Assembly (NCBI RefSeq): GCF_900156685.1
Contig: NZ_FTOJ01000002.1
Coordinates: 124,001-188,000 of the forward strand
Direction: 5' to 3'
DNA: 64,000 bases
Origin: Chryseobacterium piscicola
GTDB taxonomy: Bacteria; Bacteroidota; Bacteroidia; Flavobacteriales; Weeksellaceae
A program made the translations under genes and the position numbers. The notes below the pieces were generated by a model. It was not told the origin of the DNA, did no database searches, and was given only the letters and a program-made list of their open reading frames with translations. Shown here piece by piece: positions 51,001 to 59,148 of this stretch (position 1 is the stretch's first letter; every line of letters begins with the position of its first letter).

Positions 51001-51737
51001 TGAATGCATTCCAAAAAGAAGGTGCCGTTGTTAGTAGTTTGCCTTTGATTAATATCAATCATCAACTGCTGGACGAAAGCATCAACGCTTGGGTAGAAGA
51101 AATTAAACAGTCTCAGATTTTAGCATTCTCCGGAGGGTTTTCTGCGGGTGACGAACCAGACGGTTCTGCTAAGTTTATTGTGAATGTTTTGAAGAACGAA
51201 AAGATGAGAAATGCCGTTCACGAATTGCTAGATAGAGACGGAATGATCATTGGAATCTGTAACGGTTTCCAGGCTTTGGTGAAGTCAGGATTGTTGCCTT
51301 ACGGAAGAATTAAGGACTTGGATGAAAATTCTCCGACCTTAGCTCACAATGCCATCAGAAGACATATTTCTCAAATGGTGAATGTGAAGGTTCTGAATGA
51401 CGAATCACCTTGGCTGAAAGGAATGAAAGATCAAGTTTATACGATTCCAATTTCTCACGGTGAAGGTCGATTTATGGCTTCGGAAGCGGAAATTCAGAAG
51501 TTGTATGAAAACGGACAGATTGCTACTCAATATTTAGATTTAGATGGAAACATCGCTCACGGAATGCCGTTTAATCCAAATAATTCATTATTCGGAATTG
51601 AAGGAATCACAAGTCCGTGTGGAAAAATTTATGGTAGAATGGGACATCCTGAACGTTTTGCAGAAGGTTTGATGAAAAATATTCCGACAGCGAATTATCA
51701 TAACATCTTCAAAAATGGAGTCGAATACTTCAAATAA
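48039..51737 (+). CDS. purL: Phosphoribosylformylglycinamidine synthase (large, single-chain)
   Basis: This 1232-residue enzyme makes FGAM from FGAR, glutamine and ATP in purine synthesis. The N-terminal part has YWSDHCRHTTFETEL and NETHNHPTEIEPFGGASTCLGG, with the ATP-binding AIR-synthase-like halves (GGATGRDGVGGAS; IGGKDSMSGTY). The C-terminal glutaminase domain has FPGTNCEYDTLNAF and the nucleophile C1074 in GICNGFQALVKSG. It is the long form, not the small PurL/PurQ/PurS split. Its end overlaps the barstar-like gene by 23 bp, with a terminator-like hairpin just after its stop. Confidence 0.95.
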   Translation: MSQNKRIFVEKRGIFDVESPKIFDEVKAVVPSIQSVKVYNVYDIFNLNDGEFEKVVNSTFVDPVTDILIEENPAKGIYFALEFLPGQYDQRADSAQQCIALLTGNEKPKVRSGKLIEFEGVSESDLGKIKDLLINKVESQEKDLSTLNIPAEETPSKVIIHEGFINFDDAQLEEFFNNHGFALGLDDLKFIQEYFRTEKRNPTETELKVLDTYWSDHCRHTTFETELSNIEFEGQFKHTLETIFNDYIEKRKFLGRELKPISLMDLATVCARYFHKTGNLENLVVSDEINACTIQIEAEYDGKKEPWYLLFKNETHNHPTEIEPFGGASTCLGGAIRDPLSGRSFVFQAMRLTGAADVLEPVDQTLPGKLPQKTITKQAANGYSSYGNQIGLATTMVSEIYDEGYKAKRMEVGFVTGAVPVDWVRREKPEAGDSIIILGGATGRDGVGGASGSSKEQDETSIHTMSSEVQKGNAVEERKIQRLFRNPEVTRLIKKSNDFGAGGVSVAIGEIADSLEVNLDVLPLKYEGLNGTELAISESQERMAVVVEPKDKEQFIKFCEAENIVAVEVAKVTDSGRMQMFWKGDKIVDLSREFLDTNGCSKSQEVKITHLNEVKDETQTFNEENFLKILSDKNVASQKGLLEMFDSSIGATTVAMPLGGKYQQTLMEGSAQTLPILGAKDVETVSFASWGFDAEISKQNSLLGASYAVVESVAKIVAMGGDYKNIRLSFQEYFEKLGQNPEKWGKPLASLLGAYDAQINLGLAAIGGKDSMSGTYQDLNVPPTLISFACANGEKKNVISPEFKQAGNKLYFFNHIPQENGLPNYENLKAVFELIFENIKAGKIVSVKTVKEGGVAVALAKMSFGNRLGAEINRADENVLLAKNIGSFIIEATENLSINQLQLIGEVKNSDYLKISNLDFKIEKLLEANTKTFENLFSTVEKEKIVVELDSKLNSINPRNIIIKKHGLAQPRVFAPIFPGTNCEYDTLNAFQKEGAVVSSLPLININHQLLDESINAWVEEIKQSQILAFSGGFSAGDEPDGSAKFIVNVLKNEKMRNAVHELLDRDGMIIGICNGFQALVKSGLLPYGRIKDLDENSPTLAHNAIRRHISQMVNVKVLNDESPWLKGMKDQVYTIPISHGEGRFMASEAEIQKLYENGQIATQYLDLDGNIAHGMPFNPNNSLFGIEGITSPCGKIYGRMGHPERFAEGLMKNIPTANYHNIFKNGVEYFK

Positions 51738-52107
51738 AAATAACATAAAATCGGCTGTCATCAATGGCAGCCTTTTTTCTGATTTGTCTGGATTCTACGA
51801 AGAAGTTTCAGCAATCTTGATGGAAGGCGCAGGCTGGAAATTGGGCACGCTAGATGGTTTTGATGATATTCTTTATGGATTTCAGGGGGAGATTATTTGG
51901 AAAGATTCTGAGAAATCTAAACAAGATTTGGGCTTTGAAGCAACCAAAGAATTTTATCAAAATAAAATCAAGCAAGGAAAACCTTTTAATATTGATTTGA
52001 TTCAACAAAAACTGGATGAACTGGTGAAGGGAAACGGACCGACTTTATTTGATATATTGTTTGAGATTATAGAATCACATCAAAATATAAGGTTGATTTT
52101 AAAGTGA
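51715..52107 (+). CDS. Barstar-family protein
   Basis: This 130-residue protein carries the barstar pattern: VINGSLFSDLSGFYEEVSAIL, then WKLGTLDGFDDILYGF (the small Leu/Asp ribonuclease-inhibitor loop-helix) and a C-terminal LFDILFEIIESHQNIRLILK. Barstar blocks barnase-type ribonucleases. No barnase-like gene is seen in the window, so this is an orphan whose partner may be elsewhere or absent. The only usable ATG lies inside purL (23-bp overlap). A terminator-like hairpin falls within codons 13-22, so expression may depend on read-through or another start. Confidence 0.75.
   Translation: MESNTSNKNNIKSAVINGSLFSDLSGFYEEVSAILMEGAGWKLGTLDGFDDILYGFQGEIIWKDSEKSKQDLGFEATKEFYQNKIKQGKPFNIDLIQQKLDELVKGNGPTLFDILFEIIESHQNIRLILK
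51753..51778 (+). terminator. Terminator-like hairpin after purL, inside the barstar-like frame
   Basis: GGCTGTCA / TGGCAGCC forms an 8-bp stem (one G-T pair) with a TCAA loop followed by six T, 16 bp after the purL stop. It looks like the purL terminator although it codes for part of the next protein. Confidence 0.6.
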
Positions 52108-52167
52108 TTTATAAACTAAGTATTTTTAGCATAATAGCATAAATATCTGTGATAATCTGCAGAACAA

Positions 52168-52524
52168 TTATTCAAAAATATATTTCCAATACACAAAAAT
52201 CCCCACCATCATTGAGAGGATTGCTGTTAAAATAACTGCACCGGCCGAAACATCTTTAATAAAACCAATTCTCTTATCGAACTCTGGCTGAATGATGTCG
52301 CAAATTTTTTCGATAGCTGTATTAAAAGCTTCAGCGCTCAAAACAAGAAAACAAACAATAAGAATGAGAATTGTATCAAGATTAGAAATTTTCAGATAAA
52401 AAATTAAAAAAATATTCATTAGCAAAGCCACAACCTCGATTTGAAAATTTCGTTCAAATTTAAGCATTAGAAAAACACCTCGGAAAGCATTTATTAAACT
52501 TTTATGTAATGCTGGTTTGCGCAT
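52168..52524 (-). CDS. dgkA: Diacylglycerol kinase (DgkA type)
   Basis: This 118-residue integral membrane protein has three TM helices and the DgkA core AEAFNTAIEKICDIIQPEFDKRIGFIKDVSAGAV, with the conserved Glu, Asn, Lys and Asp. It phosphorylates diacylglycerol (or undecaprenol in Gram-positive relatives) at the inner membrane. It is convergent with the barstar-like gene and divergent from dnaN. No operon partner is seen. Confidence 0.92.
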   Translation of the reverse strand: MRKPALHKSLINAFRGVFLMLKFERNFQIEVVALLMNIFLIFYLKISNLDTILILIVCFLVLSAEAFNTAIEKICDIIQPEFDKRIGFIKDVSAGAVILTAILSMMVGIFVYWKYIFE

Positions 52525-52665
52525 TAATTAGATTTTTTTTTATTAGAAATAAAGTAGAGTCGCCAAAAATATCAAACATCAATTGTTTAGCCTCAAAGTT
52601 AAATTTTATTTTGATGTATGTTAATAACTCACAGGATTATTCTTTTCCATGTATTTTCAATTTGT

Positions 52666-52673
52666 TATATTTG
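52666..52673 (+). promoter_or_regulatory. -7 promoter box of dnaN
   Basis: TATATTTG matches TAnnTTTG and ends 21 bp before the dnaN ATG. Confidence 0.6.
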
Positions 52674-52694
52674 TAAAAACTTATTTTTAAATCT

Positions 52695-53825
52695 ATGAAA
52701 TTTATTATTTCAAGTGGCGAATTGCAGAAAGCTTTACAAACAGTAAGTGGAGTGATTTCAAGTTCTCAATCGAGACCGATATTAGAAAATTACCTTTTCG
52801 AACTAAACGAAAACAATGTTACCATTACTGCATCAGATGGTGAAACAACATTGGTAACATCGCTTGAAGTAAAATCAGACGACGTAGGGAAATTTGCTGT
52901 GCCTGCGAAGATTTTTCAAGATTTTATTAAAACTTATGGCGAACAACCGCTTACTTTTGTTATAAAAGACAATGCAGAAGGAACGGGAAGTCTTCTTGAA
53001 ATTTTAGACGAAAAAGATAATTTTGCTGTGGCACTAGATCATGCAGATGATTATCCTGAACTTCCGGAATTTGATGCTGCTCAAACTGTTACTATTCCAT
53101 CAGGAGTTTTATCTGAAGCTTTAAATAACACCCTTTTTGCAACAAGTAATGATTCTCTTCGTCCGGTAATGACAGGGGTTTTATTCCAGTTTGGGGAAAA
53201 TGAAACGAATTTTGTCTCTACAGATTCTCATAGATTAGTTGTTTACAAAAGAACAGATTTGATCAATGCTGAGCCAATGGAATTTATTATGCCTAAAAAA
53301 CCCTTGAATATATTTAAGAATATTTTAGCAAATTCAAATATGGATGTTATCATAGAATTTAATGATAATATGGCTAAATTTACTTTTGATAAAAATATTT
53401 GGATTTGTAGATTGATTGACGGAAAATACCCTAACTATACAGCTGTAATCCCGAAAGAAAACCCAAATCTCTTGACAATCAACAGAAGTCTTTTGTTAAG
53501 TGCAATCAAAAGAGCTTCAATTATGTCAAATAAATCTACCAATCAAGTTAGATTTAAGCTTTCTGGAAATATTTTACACTTACACGCAGAAGACACAGAA
53601 TACGCAAACAAAGCAGATATGCAAATTCCTTGCGATTACAATGGTGAAGATATTAATATTGGTTTTAGTTCTAAATTTTTAACAGAAATGCTTGGTATCT
53701 TAAGTGCAGATGATATTACAATGAAAATGTCTCAACCAAACAGACCAGGAATCATAGAGCCATTGGATGGTTTGGAAGAGAATGAAAATATTTTAATGCT
53801 CTCAATGCCAGTAATAGGTTTGTAA
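52695..53825 (+). CDS. dnaN: DNA polymerase III subunit beta (sliding clamp)
   Basis: This 376-residue clamp protein has the three beta-clamp domains. It begins MKFIISSGELQKALQTVSGVISSSQSRPILENY, has TDSHRLVVYKR mid-way, and ends ENILMLSMPVIGL, the family terminus that fixes ligand binding (usually MPMRL). It makes the processivity ring for replication. It is not next to dnaA here, as is common in Bacteroidota. A terminator follows. Confidence 0.95.
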   Translation: MKFIISSGELQKALQTVSGVISSSQSRPILENYLFELNENNVTITASDGETTLVTSLEVKSDDVGKFAVPAKIFQDFIKTYGEQPLTFVIKDNAEGTGSLLEILDEKDNFAVALDHADDYPELPEFDAAQTVTIPSGVLSEALNNTLFATSNDSLRPVMTGVLFQFGENETNFVSTDSHRLVVYKRTDLINAEPMEFIMPKKPLNIFKNILANSNMDVIIEFNDNMAKFTFDKNIWICRLIDGKYPNYTAVIPKENPNLLTINRSLLLSAIKRASIMSNKSTNQVRFKLSGNILHLHAEDTEYANKADMQIPCDYNGEDINIGFSSKFLTEMLGILSADDITMKMSQPNRPGIIEPLDGLEENENILMLSMPVIGL

Positions 53826-54287
53826 GATTAATTTAGTAATAAAAAAAGGTTATGATTTCGTAACCTTTTTTTATGCATTATTGATAGTAACAATATTGTT
53901 TCTAAGGCAAAAAAATCTACTAAAAGTAGGAATTACTAAATTGAAGTTGTAATAAGTTATCAGATTATTATAGGAGGCAACAGACAGCGATTGTCTCAAT
54001 TTTTAAAGATTTAATCAGGGAAATTATTGTAATTGTGGTGGTGTAGAATCTTTAGAGTAAATTTTTTACGTAGTGCTAATTTTGAATGGAAGTATCTAAA
54101 ATCAAAATATATATTTAAAATTATAGTTCCTTATTCTCACAAATCTTAAGAAATTCAAAAAATCAACTTCGGAGAAAGAAATTTACAAATTTGGAACTGT
54201 GTAGGGCTCTAGAAATTTCTTTGTTTATCAAAAAAACACGACATTTGCACATAGAAAAATTCAAATAAAATTTTCAAAAAATAATTA
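53826..54287. other. Intergenic region, 462 bp, before pheT
   Basis: It holds the dnaN terminator (53841-53872) and a probable pheT promoter: TTTG at 54219-54222 and a near -7 box GACATTTG at 54240-54247 (one mismatch), 18 bp apart. No T-box or leader peptide for phenylalanine control is visible. The rest holds nothing recognised. Confidence 0.5.
53841..53872. terminator. Terminator of dnaN
   Basis: AAAAAAAGGTTA / TAACCTTTTTTT, a 12-bp perfect stem with an 8-base loop. Confidence 0.85.
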
Positions 54288-56690
54288 ATGAAAATATCAA
54301 ATAACTGGCTAAAAGATTTTATCAAAACAGATATTAAAACCGAAAGAATCGGTGAATTTCTTACCGATATAGGTCTTGAAGTTGAAGGAATAGAAAAATT
54401 TGAAAGTATCAAAGGTAGCCTAGAAGGGATTGTAGTAGGAAAAGTTTTGACTTGCGAAAAGCATCCTAATGCTGATAAACTCAACAAAACTACGGTTGAC
54501 ATTGGTACAGGAAAAATTTTGAATATCGTTTGTGGTGCACCCAATGTTGCTGAAGGTCAAACAGTTCCTGTAGCAGTTATTGGAACGAAAATCTACAGTA
54601 AAGATGGAGCTTTTTTTGAAATAAAAGAAGCGAAAATTCGTGGTGAAGTTTCGCAAGGAATGATTTGCGCAGAAGACGAGTTGGGATTGAGTGAAGACCA
54701 CGGTGGCATCATGGTGTTAGATGAAACAAAATTTGAAGTAGGAAAGAAGTTTGCAGAATATTTTGATCTTTCAAATGATGAAGTTTTTGAAATTGGTTTA
54801 ACGCCGAATAGAACAGACGCAATGTCGCATTATGGTGTTGCAAGAGATCTTTTTGCCTATCTTTCAACCAACCAGCAAAAGTCGGAATTTAATAAAGTTT
54901 CTTCAGAAGTTTTAAATAATGAAGGTTCACACAATTTTTCTCTTGAAGTTGAAAATACAGATCTTACACCAAGATATATTGGTGCAGTGATAGAAAATGT
55001 GAAAGTTGCAGAATCGCCAGCATGGTTGAAAAACAGATTGAAAGCAATTGGTCTTAGCCCAATCAATAATGTTGTTGATATTACAAATTACGTTCTACAC
55101 GGCTTCGGACAGCCATTACATGCTTTTGATGCTGATAAAATTGTAGGCAAAAAAGTAAAAGTAGGAACTGTAGCAGAGGGAACAAAATTCACAACTTTGG
55201 ATGGCGTTGAACGAACCTTAAATGGTTCTGAAATTATAATCAAGGATGGAGACGATACTCCATTGTGTATTGCAGGGGTTTTTGGAGGCTTAAATTCTGG
55301 AGTTTCTGCAGATACAAACACTATTTTTCTAGAAAGTGCCTATTTCAACCCAATTGCAGTAAGAAAAGCGGCTAAATTTCACGGTTTGAATACCGATGCT
55401 TCCTTTAGATTTGAAAGAGGTGTAGACCCCAATATTACAAGAACTGCCCTTACGCATGCCGTTAAGCTTATCTCAGAATTGGCTGAAGGTAAGTTGGTAG
55501 GAGAGATTCTTGAAGAATATCCAAATAAAATTAAAGACCATTATGTAATCATCAGATTCTCGAAAATCGAACAGATTTTAGGAACGAAAATTCATAGAGA
55601 AAAAGTAAAAGAGATTTTAAAAGCACTTGATATTCAGGTTTTAAATGAAATTCAAAATGGTTTTGAAGTATCAGTTCCTGCATATAGGGCAGATGTAACA
55701 AGAGAAATTGATATCATTGAAGAACTTTTAAGAATTTACGGCTACAACAAAATAGATGCTCCTCAAAAAATTTCGTTTACTCCTGTAAAACTGAATGCAA
55801 AAGATCAAGATGAGCTAGAAAATTCTTGGGCAAGAACGCTTCAGAGTTTAGGCTTTAATGAAGTTATGAACAATTCTTTAACTTCGGTAAAAGATGAAAC
55901 AGATGCTGTACGATTATTAAATCCTTTAAGTGGTGATTTAGCATTTATGAGAAAGTCTTTGTTGGAAGGGCTTTTACAAAATGCACTCTACAATATAAAC
56001 AGAAAAAATCAGGATATTAAGTTTTTCGAATTCGGTAAAATTTATCATAAAAGAGAAAAGTATCAGGAAAGAAAACAGCTTGCAATCTTGGTTTCTGGCA
56101 GAGAGGTTGCCGAAAACTGGCTTCAGCCAAAATCTAAAACAGATTTTTACAATTTGAAAGCTTATGTAAAAGTTTTGCTAGAAAAATTAGCGATTGATTA
56201 CCAAGAAATTGCTTCTTCTGACGAAAGATTTTCTGATGCTTTAGAATATAATACCAATGGAGAAACTATAGTAAGAATAGGGAAAGTGGCTCCTCAAATG
56301 CTGAAAGATTTTGATATTGACCAAGAATGCTTCTACGCAGAAATAGAATTGGAATTGGCTCAAAAATTAAGATCCGAAAACACACTTCAATTTAAAGATA
56401 TTCCTAAATTTAATAAAATCAGAAGAGATTTGGCTTTGTTGATTGATAAAAATGTAAATTATCAGGATCTTTACCAGACTGCGAGAAATAATAAATCTCC
56501 GTTCATCAAAAATATCAATCTTTTTGATGTTTATGAAGGGAAAAATCTTCCAGAAGGCAAGAAATCTTATGCGATGAGTTTTGAACTGTTGAATGAAGAA
56601 AAAACCTTAGAAGAAAAGGAAATTGCATTAGTAATGGATTCTTTGGTTAAAGCTTTCCAAAAAGAATTCAATGCAGAATTAAGATCTTAG
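54288..56690 (+). CDS. pheT: Phenylalanine-tRNA ligase subunit beta
   Basis: This 800-residue subunit has the N-terminal OB-fold tRNA-binding domain (about 40-150, GKVLTCEKHPNADKLNKTTVDIG), the B3/B4 domain with TPNRTDAMSHYGVARD and the B5 domain (about 405-480). The catalytic-like core follows, and a C-terminal FDX-ACB domain (KFNKIRRDLALLIDKNVNYQDL to the end) binds the tRNA anticodon. It pairs with PheS, which is encoded elsewhere. Intact and full length. Confidence 0.95.
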   Translation: MKISNNWLKDFIKTDIKTERIGEFLTDIGLEVEGIEKFESIKGSLEGIVVGKVLTCEKHPNADKLNKTTVDIGTGKILNIVCGAPNVAEGQTVPVAVIGTKIYSKDGAFFEIKEAKIRGEVSQGMICAEDELGLSEDHGGIMVLDETKFEVGKKFAEYFDLSNDEVFEIGLTPNRTDAMSHYGVARDLFAYLSTNQQKSEFNKVSSEVLNNEGSHNFSLEVENTDLTPRYIGAVIENVKVAESPAWLKNRLKAIGLSPINNVVDITNYVLHGFGQPLHAFDADKIVGKKVKVGTVAEGTKFTTLDGVERTLNGSEIIIKDGDDTPLCIAGVFGGLNSGVSADTNTIFLESAYFNPIAVRKAAKFHGLNTDASFRFERGVDPNITRTALTHAVKLISELAEGKLVGEILEEYPNKIKDHYVIIRFSKIEQILGTKIHREKVKEILKALDIQVLNEIQNGFEVSVPAYRADVTREIDIIEELLRIYGYNKIDAPQKISFTPVKLNAKDQDELENSWARTLQSLGFNEVMNNSLTSVKDETDAVRLLNPLSGDLAFMRKSLLEGLLQNALYNINRKNQDIKFFEFGKIYHKREKYQERKQLAILVSGREVAENWLQPKSKTDFYNLKAYVKVLLEKLAIDYQEIASSDERFSDALEYNTNGETIVRIGKVAPQMLKDFDIDQECFYAEIELELAQKLRSENTLQFKDIPKFNKIRRDLALLIDKNVNYQDLYQTARNNKSPFIKNINLFDVYEGKNLPEGKKSYAMSFELLNEEKTLEEKEIALVMDSLVKAFQKEFNAELRS

Positions 56691-56713
56691 CAATAAAATT
56701 ATGATTTAAATAT

Positions 56714-56744
56714 AAGACTGTTCGTGAGGACGGTCTTTTTTTAT
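56714..56744 (+). terminator. Terminator of pheT
   Basis: AAGACTGT / ACGGTCTT (one G-T pair) with an 8-base loop and a run of T. Confidence 0.8.
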
Positions 56745-56790
56745 GTAAAAACATCCAACTTTTAATTATATTTACGTTTTACAAAACTAC

Positions 56791-58194
56791 ATGCAAAAAA
56801 AACTAAAACTTTGGGATGCTATAATGCTCGTAATGGGATCAATGATCGGAAGTGGGATTTTTATCGTCAGCTCAGATATTATGCGGAATCTTGGGTCCGG
56901 TTGGTGGCTTGTTTTTGTTTGGATTATTACCGGGGTAATGACGATTGCAGCAGCAATAAGCTATGGCGAACTGTCGGCAATGTTTCCTAAGGCAGGCGGA
57001 CAATATGTTTATTTAAAAGAAATATTCGGGAAAAAGATAGGATTTCTCTATGGATGGGGACTTTTTTCTGTAATACAAACGGGAACCATTGCTGCAGTAG
57101 CAGTAGCTTTCGGAAAATTTACGGCTTATCTTGTTCCTGCTCTTAATGATGCCCAACCCATTTTTCAGCAGGGAGAGTTTAAAATTACTTATATTCAGAT
57201 TTTAGCTATTGTTGTCATTATGTTGCTCACCTATATAAATACCAAAGGTGTTGAAAGCGGAAAATTTTTACAAAATCTTTTTACAGGATCAAAAATTTTG
57301 GCTTTGATTGGAATTATCATTGCTGGAATCTTCCTTGTGAAAAACAGTTTTCTTACAGAAAATTTTGGATACGGATTCAAAGCTTTCAGCAATTTAGAAA
57401 AAGATTCTTTAGGGAATTTTCTTCAAACAGGCTGGAAATCTGTTTCGGGATTGACTCTCTTTGGTGGAATTGCATCTGCTATGGTGGGTGCTGTTTTCAG
57501 TTCAGTAGCTTGGGAAAACGTAACTTTTGTTTCCGGAGAAATAGACAATCCAAAAAAGAATGTTGTTCGGTCAATGATTTTCGGTACTTCTGCGGTAATG
57601 GTTCTTTATCTTGCAGTAAATTTAGTTTATATTTCTACATTGTCAAGAGACGAAATTGCTTTTGCAACAGATGATAGGGTAGCGGTTTCATCTGCATTGG
57701 CAATTTTTGGAAATACGGGAACATTAATTATTGCTTTACTCGTAATGATTTCTACTTTCGGTTGCAATAACGGGTTGATTTTGTCTGGAGCTAGAGTTTT
57801 TCAAACCATGTCACTTGACGGAATGTTCTTTAAATCTGCTGCGGAAAATAATAAAAACCAGGTTCCGGAAAATGCTTTGTGGATGCAAGGTATATGGGCC
57901 AGTGTACTTTGCCTAAGCGGTCAATACGGGAATTTACTAGACATGATCTCTTTTGTCATCGTTTTATTTTATATGATTACTGTTTTTGGAGTTATTTATT
58001 TGAGATATAAAAAACCGGAGCTCGAAAGACCATATAAAACTTGGCTATATCCTATTACTCCGCTTATTTATTTAGTAATTGGTACTGCATTTTGTGCGTT
58101 GTTGCTCTATTTCAAAACTCAATACACATGGCCGGGATTGCTTTTGGTATTGATTGGTCTTCCTATTTATTATATCATTAATTCTCGAAAATAA
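56791..58194 (+). CDS. APC-family amino acid permease
   Basis: This 467-residue membrane protein has twelve TM helices. MLVMGSMIGSGIFIVSSDIMRNLGSGWWLVFVWIITG carries the GSGIF motif of TM1 in amino acid/polyamine transporters. FSSVAWENVTFVSGEIDNPKKNVVRSMIFGT matches the TM6-TM7 region of the LAT-like branch. It should import or exchange amino acids at the inner membrane; the substrate cannot be read. It is a lone gene with no operon partner. Confidence 0.9.
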   Translation: MQKKLKLWDAIMLVMGSMIGSGIFIVSSDIMRNLGSGWWLVFVWIITGVMTIAAAISYGELSAMFPKAGGQYVYLKEIFGKKIGFLYGWGLFSVIQTGTIAAVAVAFGKFTAYLVPALNDAQPIFQQGEFKITYIQILAIVVIMLLTYINTKGVESGKFLQNLFTGSKILALIGIIIAGIFLVKNSFLTENFGYGFKAFSNLEKDSLGNFLQTGWKSVSGLTLFGGIASAMVGAVFSSVAWENVTFVSGEIDNPKKNVVRSMIFGTSAVMVLYLAVNLVYISTLSRDEIAFATDDRVAVSSALAIFGNTGTLIIALLVMISTFGCNNGLILSGARVFQTMSLDGMFFKSAAENNKNQVPENALWMQGIWASVLCLSGQYGNLLDMISFVIVLFYMITVFGVIYLRYKKPELERPYKTWLYPITPLIYLVIGTAFCALLLYFKTQYTWPGLLLVLIGLPIYYIINSRK

Positions 58195-58383
58195 AATCTT
58201 TTATTTTTTGAGAAAATTGTTTATTTTGATATCAGAAAAAATGCCAATTCATTACAACACCTTGTGTGAATTTTCTGAAGTGCAGAAGAATAATCAAGAA
58301 CAGAAAATAGGTAGACTTTCAAATGTGCACTCACTTTTACGAATAAAATGATTACCATTCAAAATATAAAAATGTAATACGAA

Positions 58384-58633
58384 ATGCATTTTAAAGATAA
58401 GCTTAGAAAAAAATTAGGTAAATCTTGCAGCAATATCATTAGTAATAAGGCATATAACGCTTTCATAAAAACGATGCAGATTGGGAGCATTTTACAAAAT
58501 GATGCTTTATATGGTAAACGATATCGGGATGATATGACGGAGGTTTTTTAAGAAGTCAAATTATTTCCTAGGCAATCTTCACACTCTGGAATACATTTTG
58601 GAAGTAAAAACTAAGGATTATTTAGTGAACTAA
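58384..58633 (+). pseudogene. Small gene interrupted by a frameshift, unknown family
   Basis: An ATG at 58384 opens a 55-codon frame (MHFKDKLRKKLGKSCSN to YRDDMTEVF) that ends at a T6 run. A one-base shift there continues 27 codons (KKSNYFLGNLHTLEYILEVK) to a stop at 58631-58633. The two halves have similar Lys-, Leu- and Tyr-rich composition, which suggests one former gene of about 82 residues. I recognise no family, and a sequencing slip at the T run is possible. Confidence 0.35.
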
Positions 58634-58658
58634 ATTCGGGCAAATAGGATATTTTGCC

Positions 58659-58666
58659 TAAATTTG
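58659..58666 (+). promoter_or_regulatory. -7 promoter box of the META-domain gene
   Basis: TAAATTTG matches TAnnTTTG, 19 bp before the ATG. Confidence 0.55.
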
Positions 58667-58685
58667 AAGTTAATAAAATTTAAAA

Positions 58686-59096
58686 ATGAAAAACTATATC
58701 TTAAGTCTTTTAGGTGCTGCAATTATTGTCTCGTGTGGATCTATGGGTAAATCTTCTTCTTCAAAAGTAGGAAAAGAGCAGGCGCCAATCTCCGATACAA
58801 AATGGGTTTTGGCAGATAAAGTGAAAGGTACAACGCCTACATTAAACATTGAAGCAGGGAAAATAAACGGAAACGGTGGCTGCAACAGATTTTTCGGAAC
58901 GGTAGCTGTAGATGCAGAATCTGGATCATTTACTCCTTCTGGTGTAGGTTCTACAAAAATGGCTTGTGAAAATATGAGCGTAGAAAATAATTTTTTAGGC
59001 GCGTTACAAAAAGTAAATAAGTATGTGGTAACAGAATCTAGCTTGGAACTTTACCAAGATGGTTTGTTGCTATTAAAATTTGATAAAGCTCAATAA
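58686..59096 (+). CDS. META-domain (HslJ-like) lipoprotein
   Basis: This 136-residue lipoprotein (lipobox IVSC, Cys17) carries the META domain: DTKWVLADK, then INGNGGCNRFFGTV and STKMACENMSVENNFLGALQKVNKYVV. HslJ-like proteins are heat-inducible and linked to novobiocin resistance in E. coli, but most roles are unknown. It likely sits in the periplasm or outer membrane. A terminator follows. Confidence 0.88.
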   Translation: MKNYILSLLGAAIIVSCGSMGKSSSSKVGKEQAPISDTKWVLADKVKGTTPTLNIEAGKINGNGGCNRFFGTVAVDAESGSFTPSGVGSTKMACENMSVENNFLGALQKVNKYVVTESSLELYQDGLLLLKFDKAQ

Positions 59097-59116
59097 TATA
59101 TCAAAAATATCATAGG

Positions 59117-59148
59117 AAAGCCTGATTTAAAATCAGGCTTTTTTTTAT
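59117..59148. terminator. Terminator after the META-domain gene
   Basis: AAGCCTGAT / ATCAGGCTT, a 9-bp perfect stem followed by eight T. Its T tract overlaps the stop of the convergent endonuclease-like gene. Confidence 0.8.

Larger units (their letters stand above)
58195..58685. other. Intergenic region, 491 bp
   Basis: It contains a probable frameshifted small gene (58384-58633, separate entry) and a -7 box TAAATTTG (58659-58666) for the META-domain gene. A 36-codon frame at 58241-58351 is too short to judge. Confidence 0.45.

Noticed and set aside
53873..54287. T-box or attenuator leader before pheT
   Set aside because: No specifier-loop/antiterminator pattern, no Phe-rich leader peptide and no terminator hairpin were found upstream of the gene.
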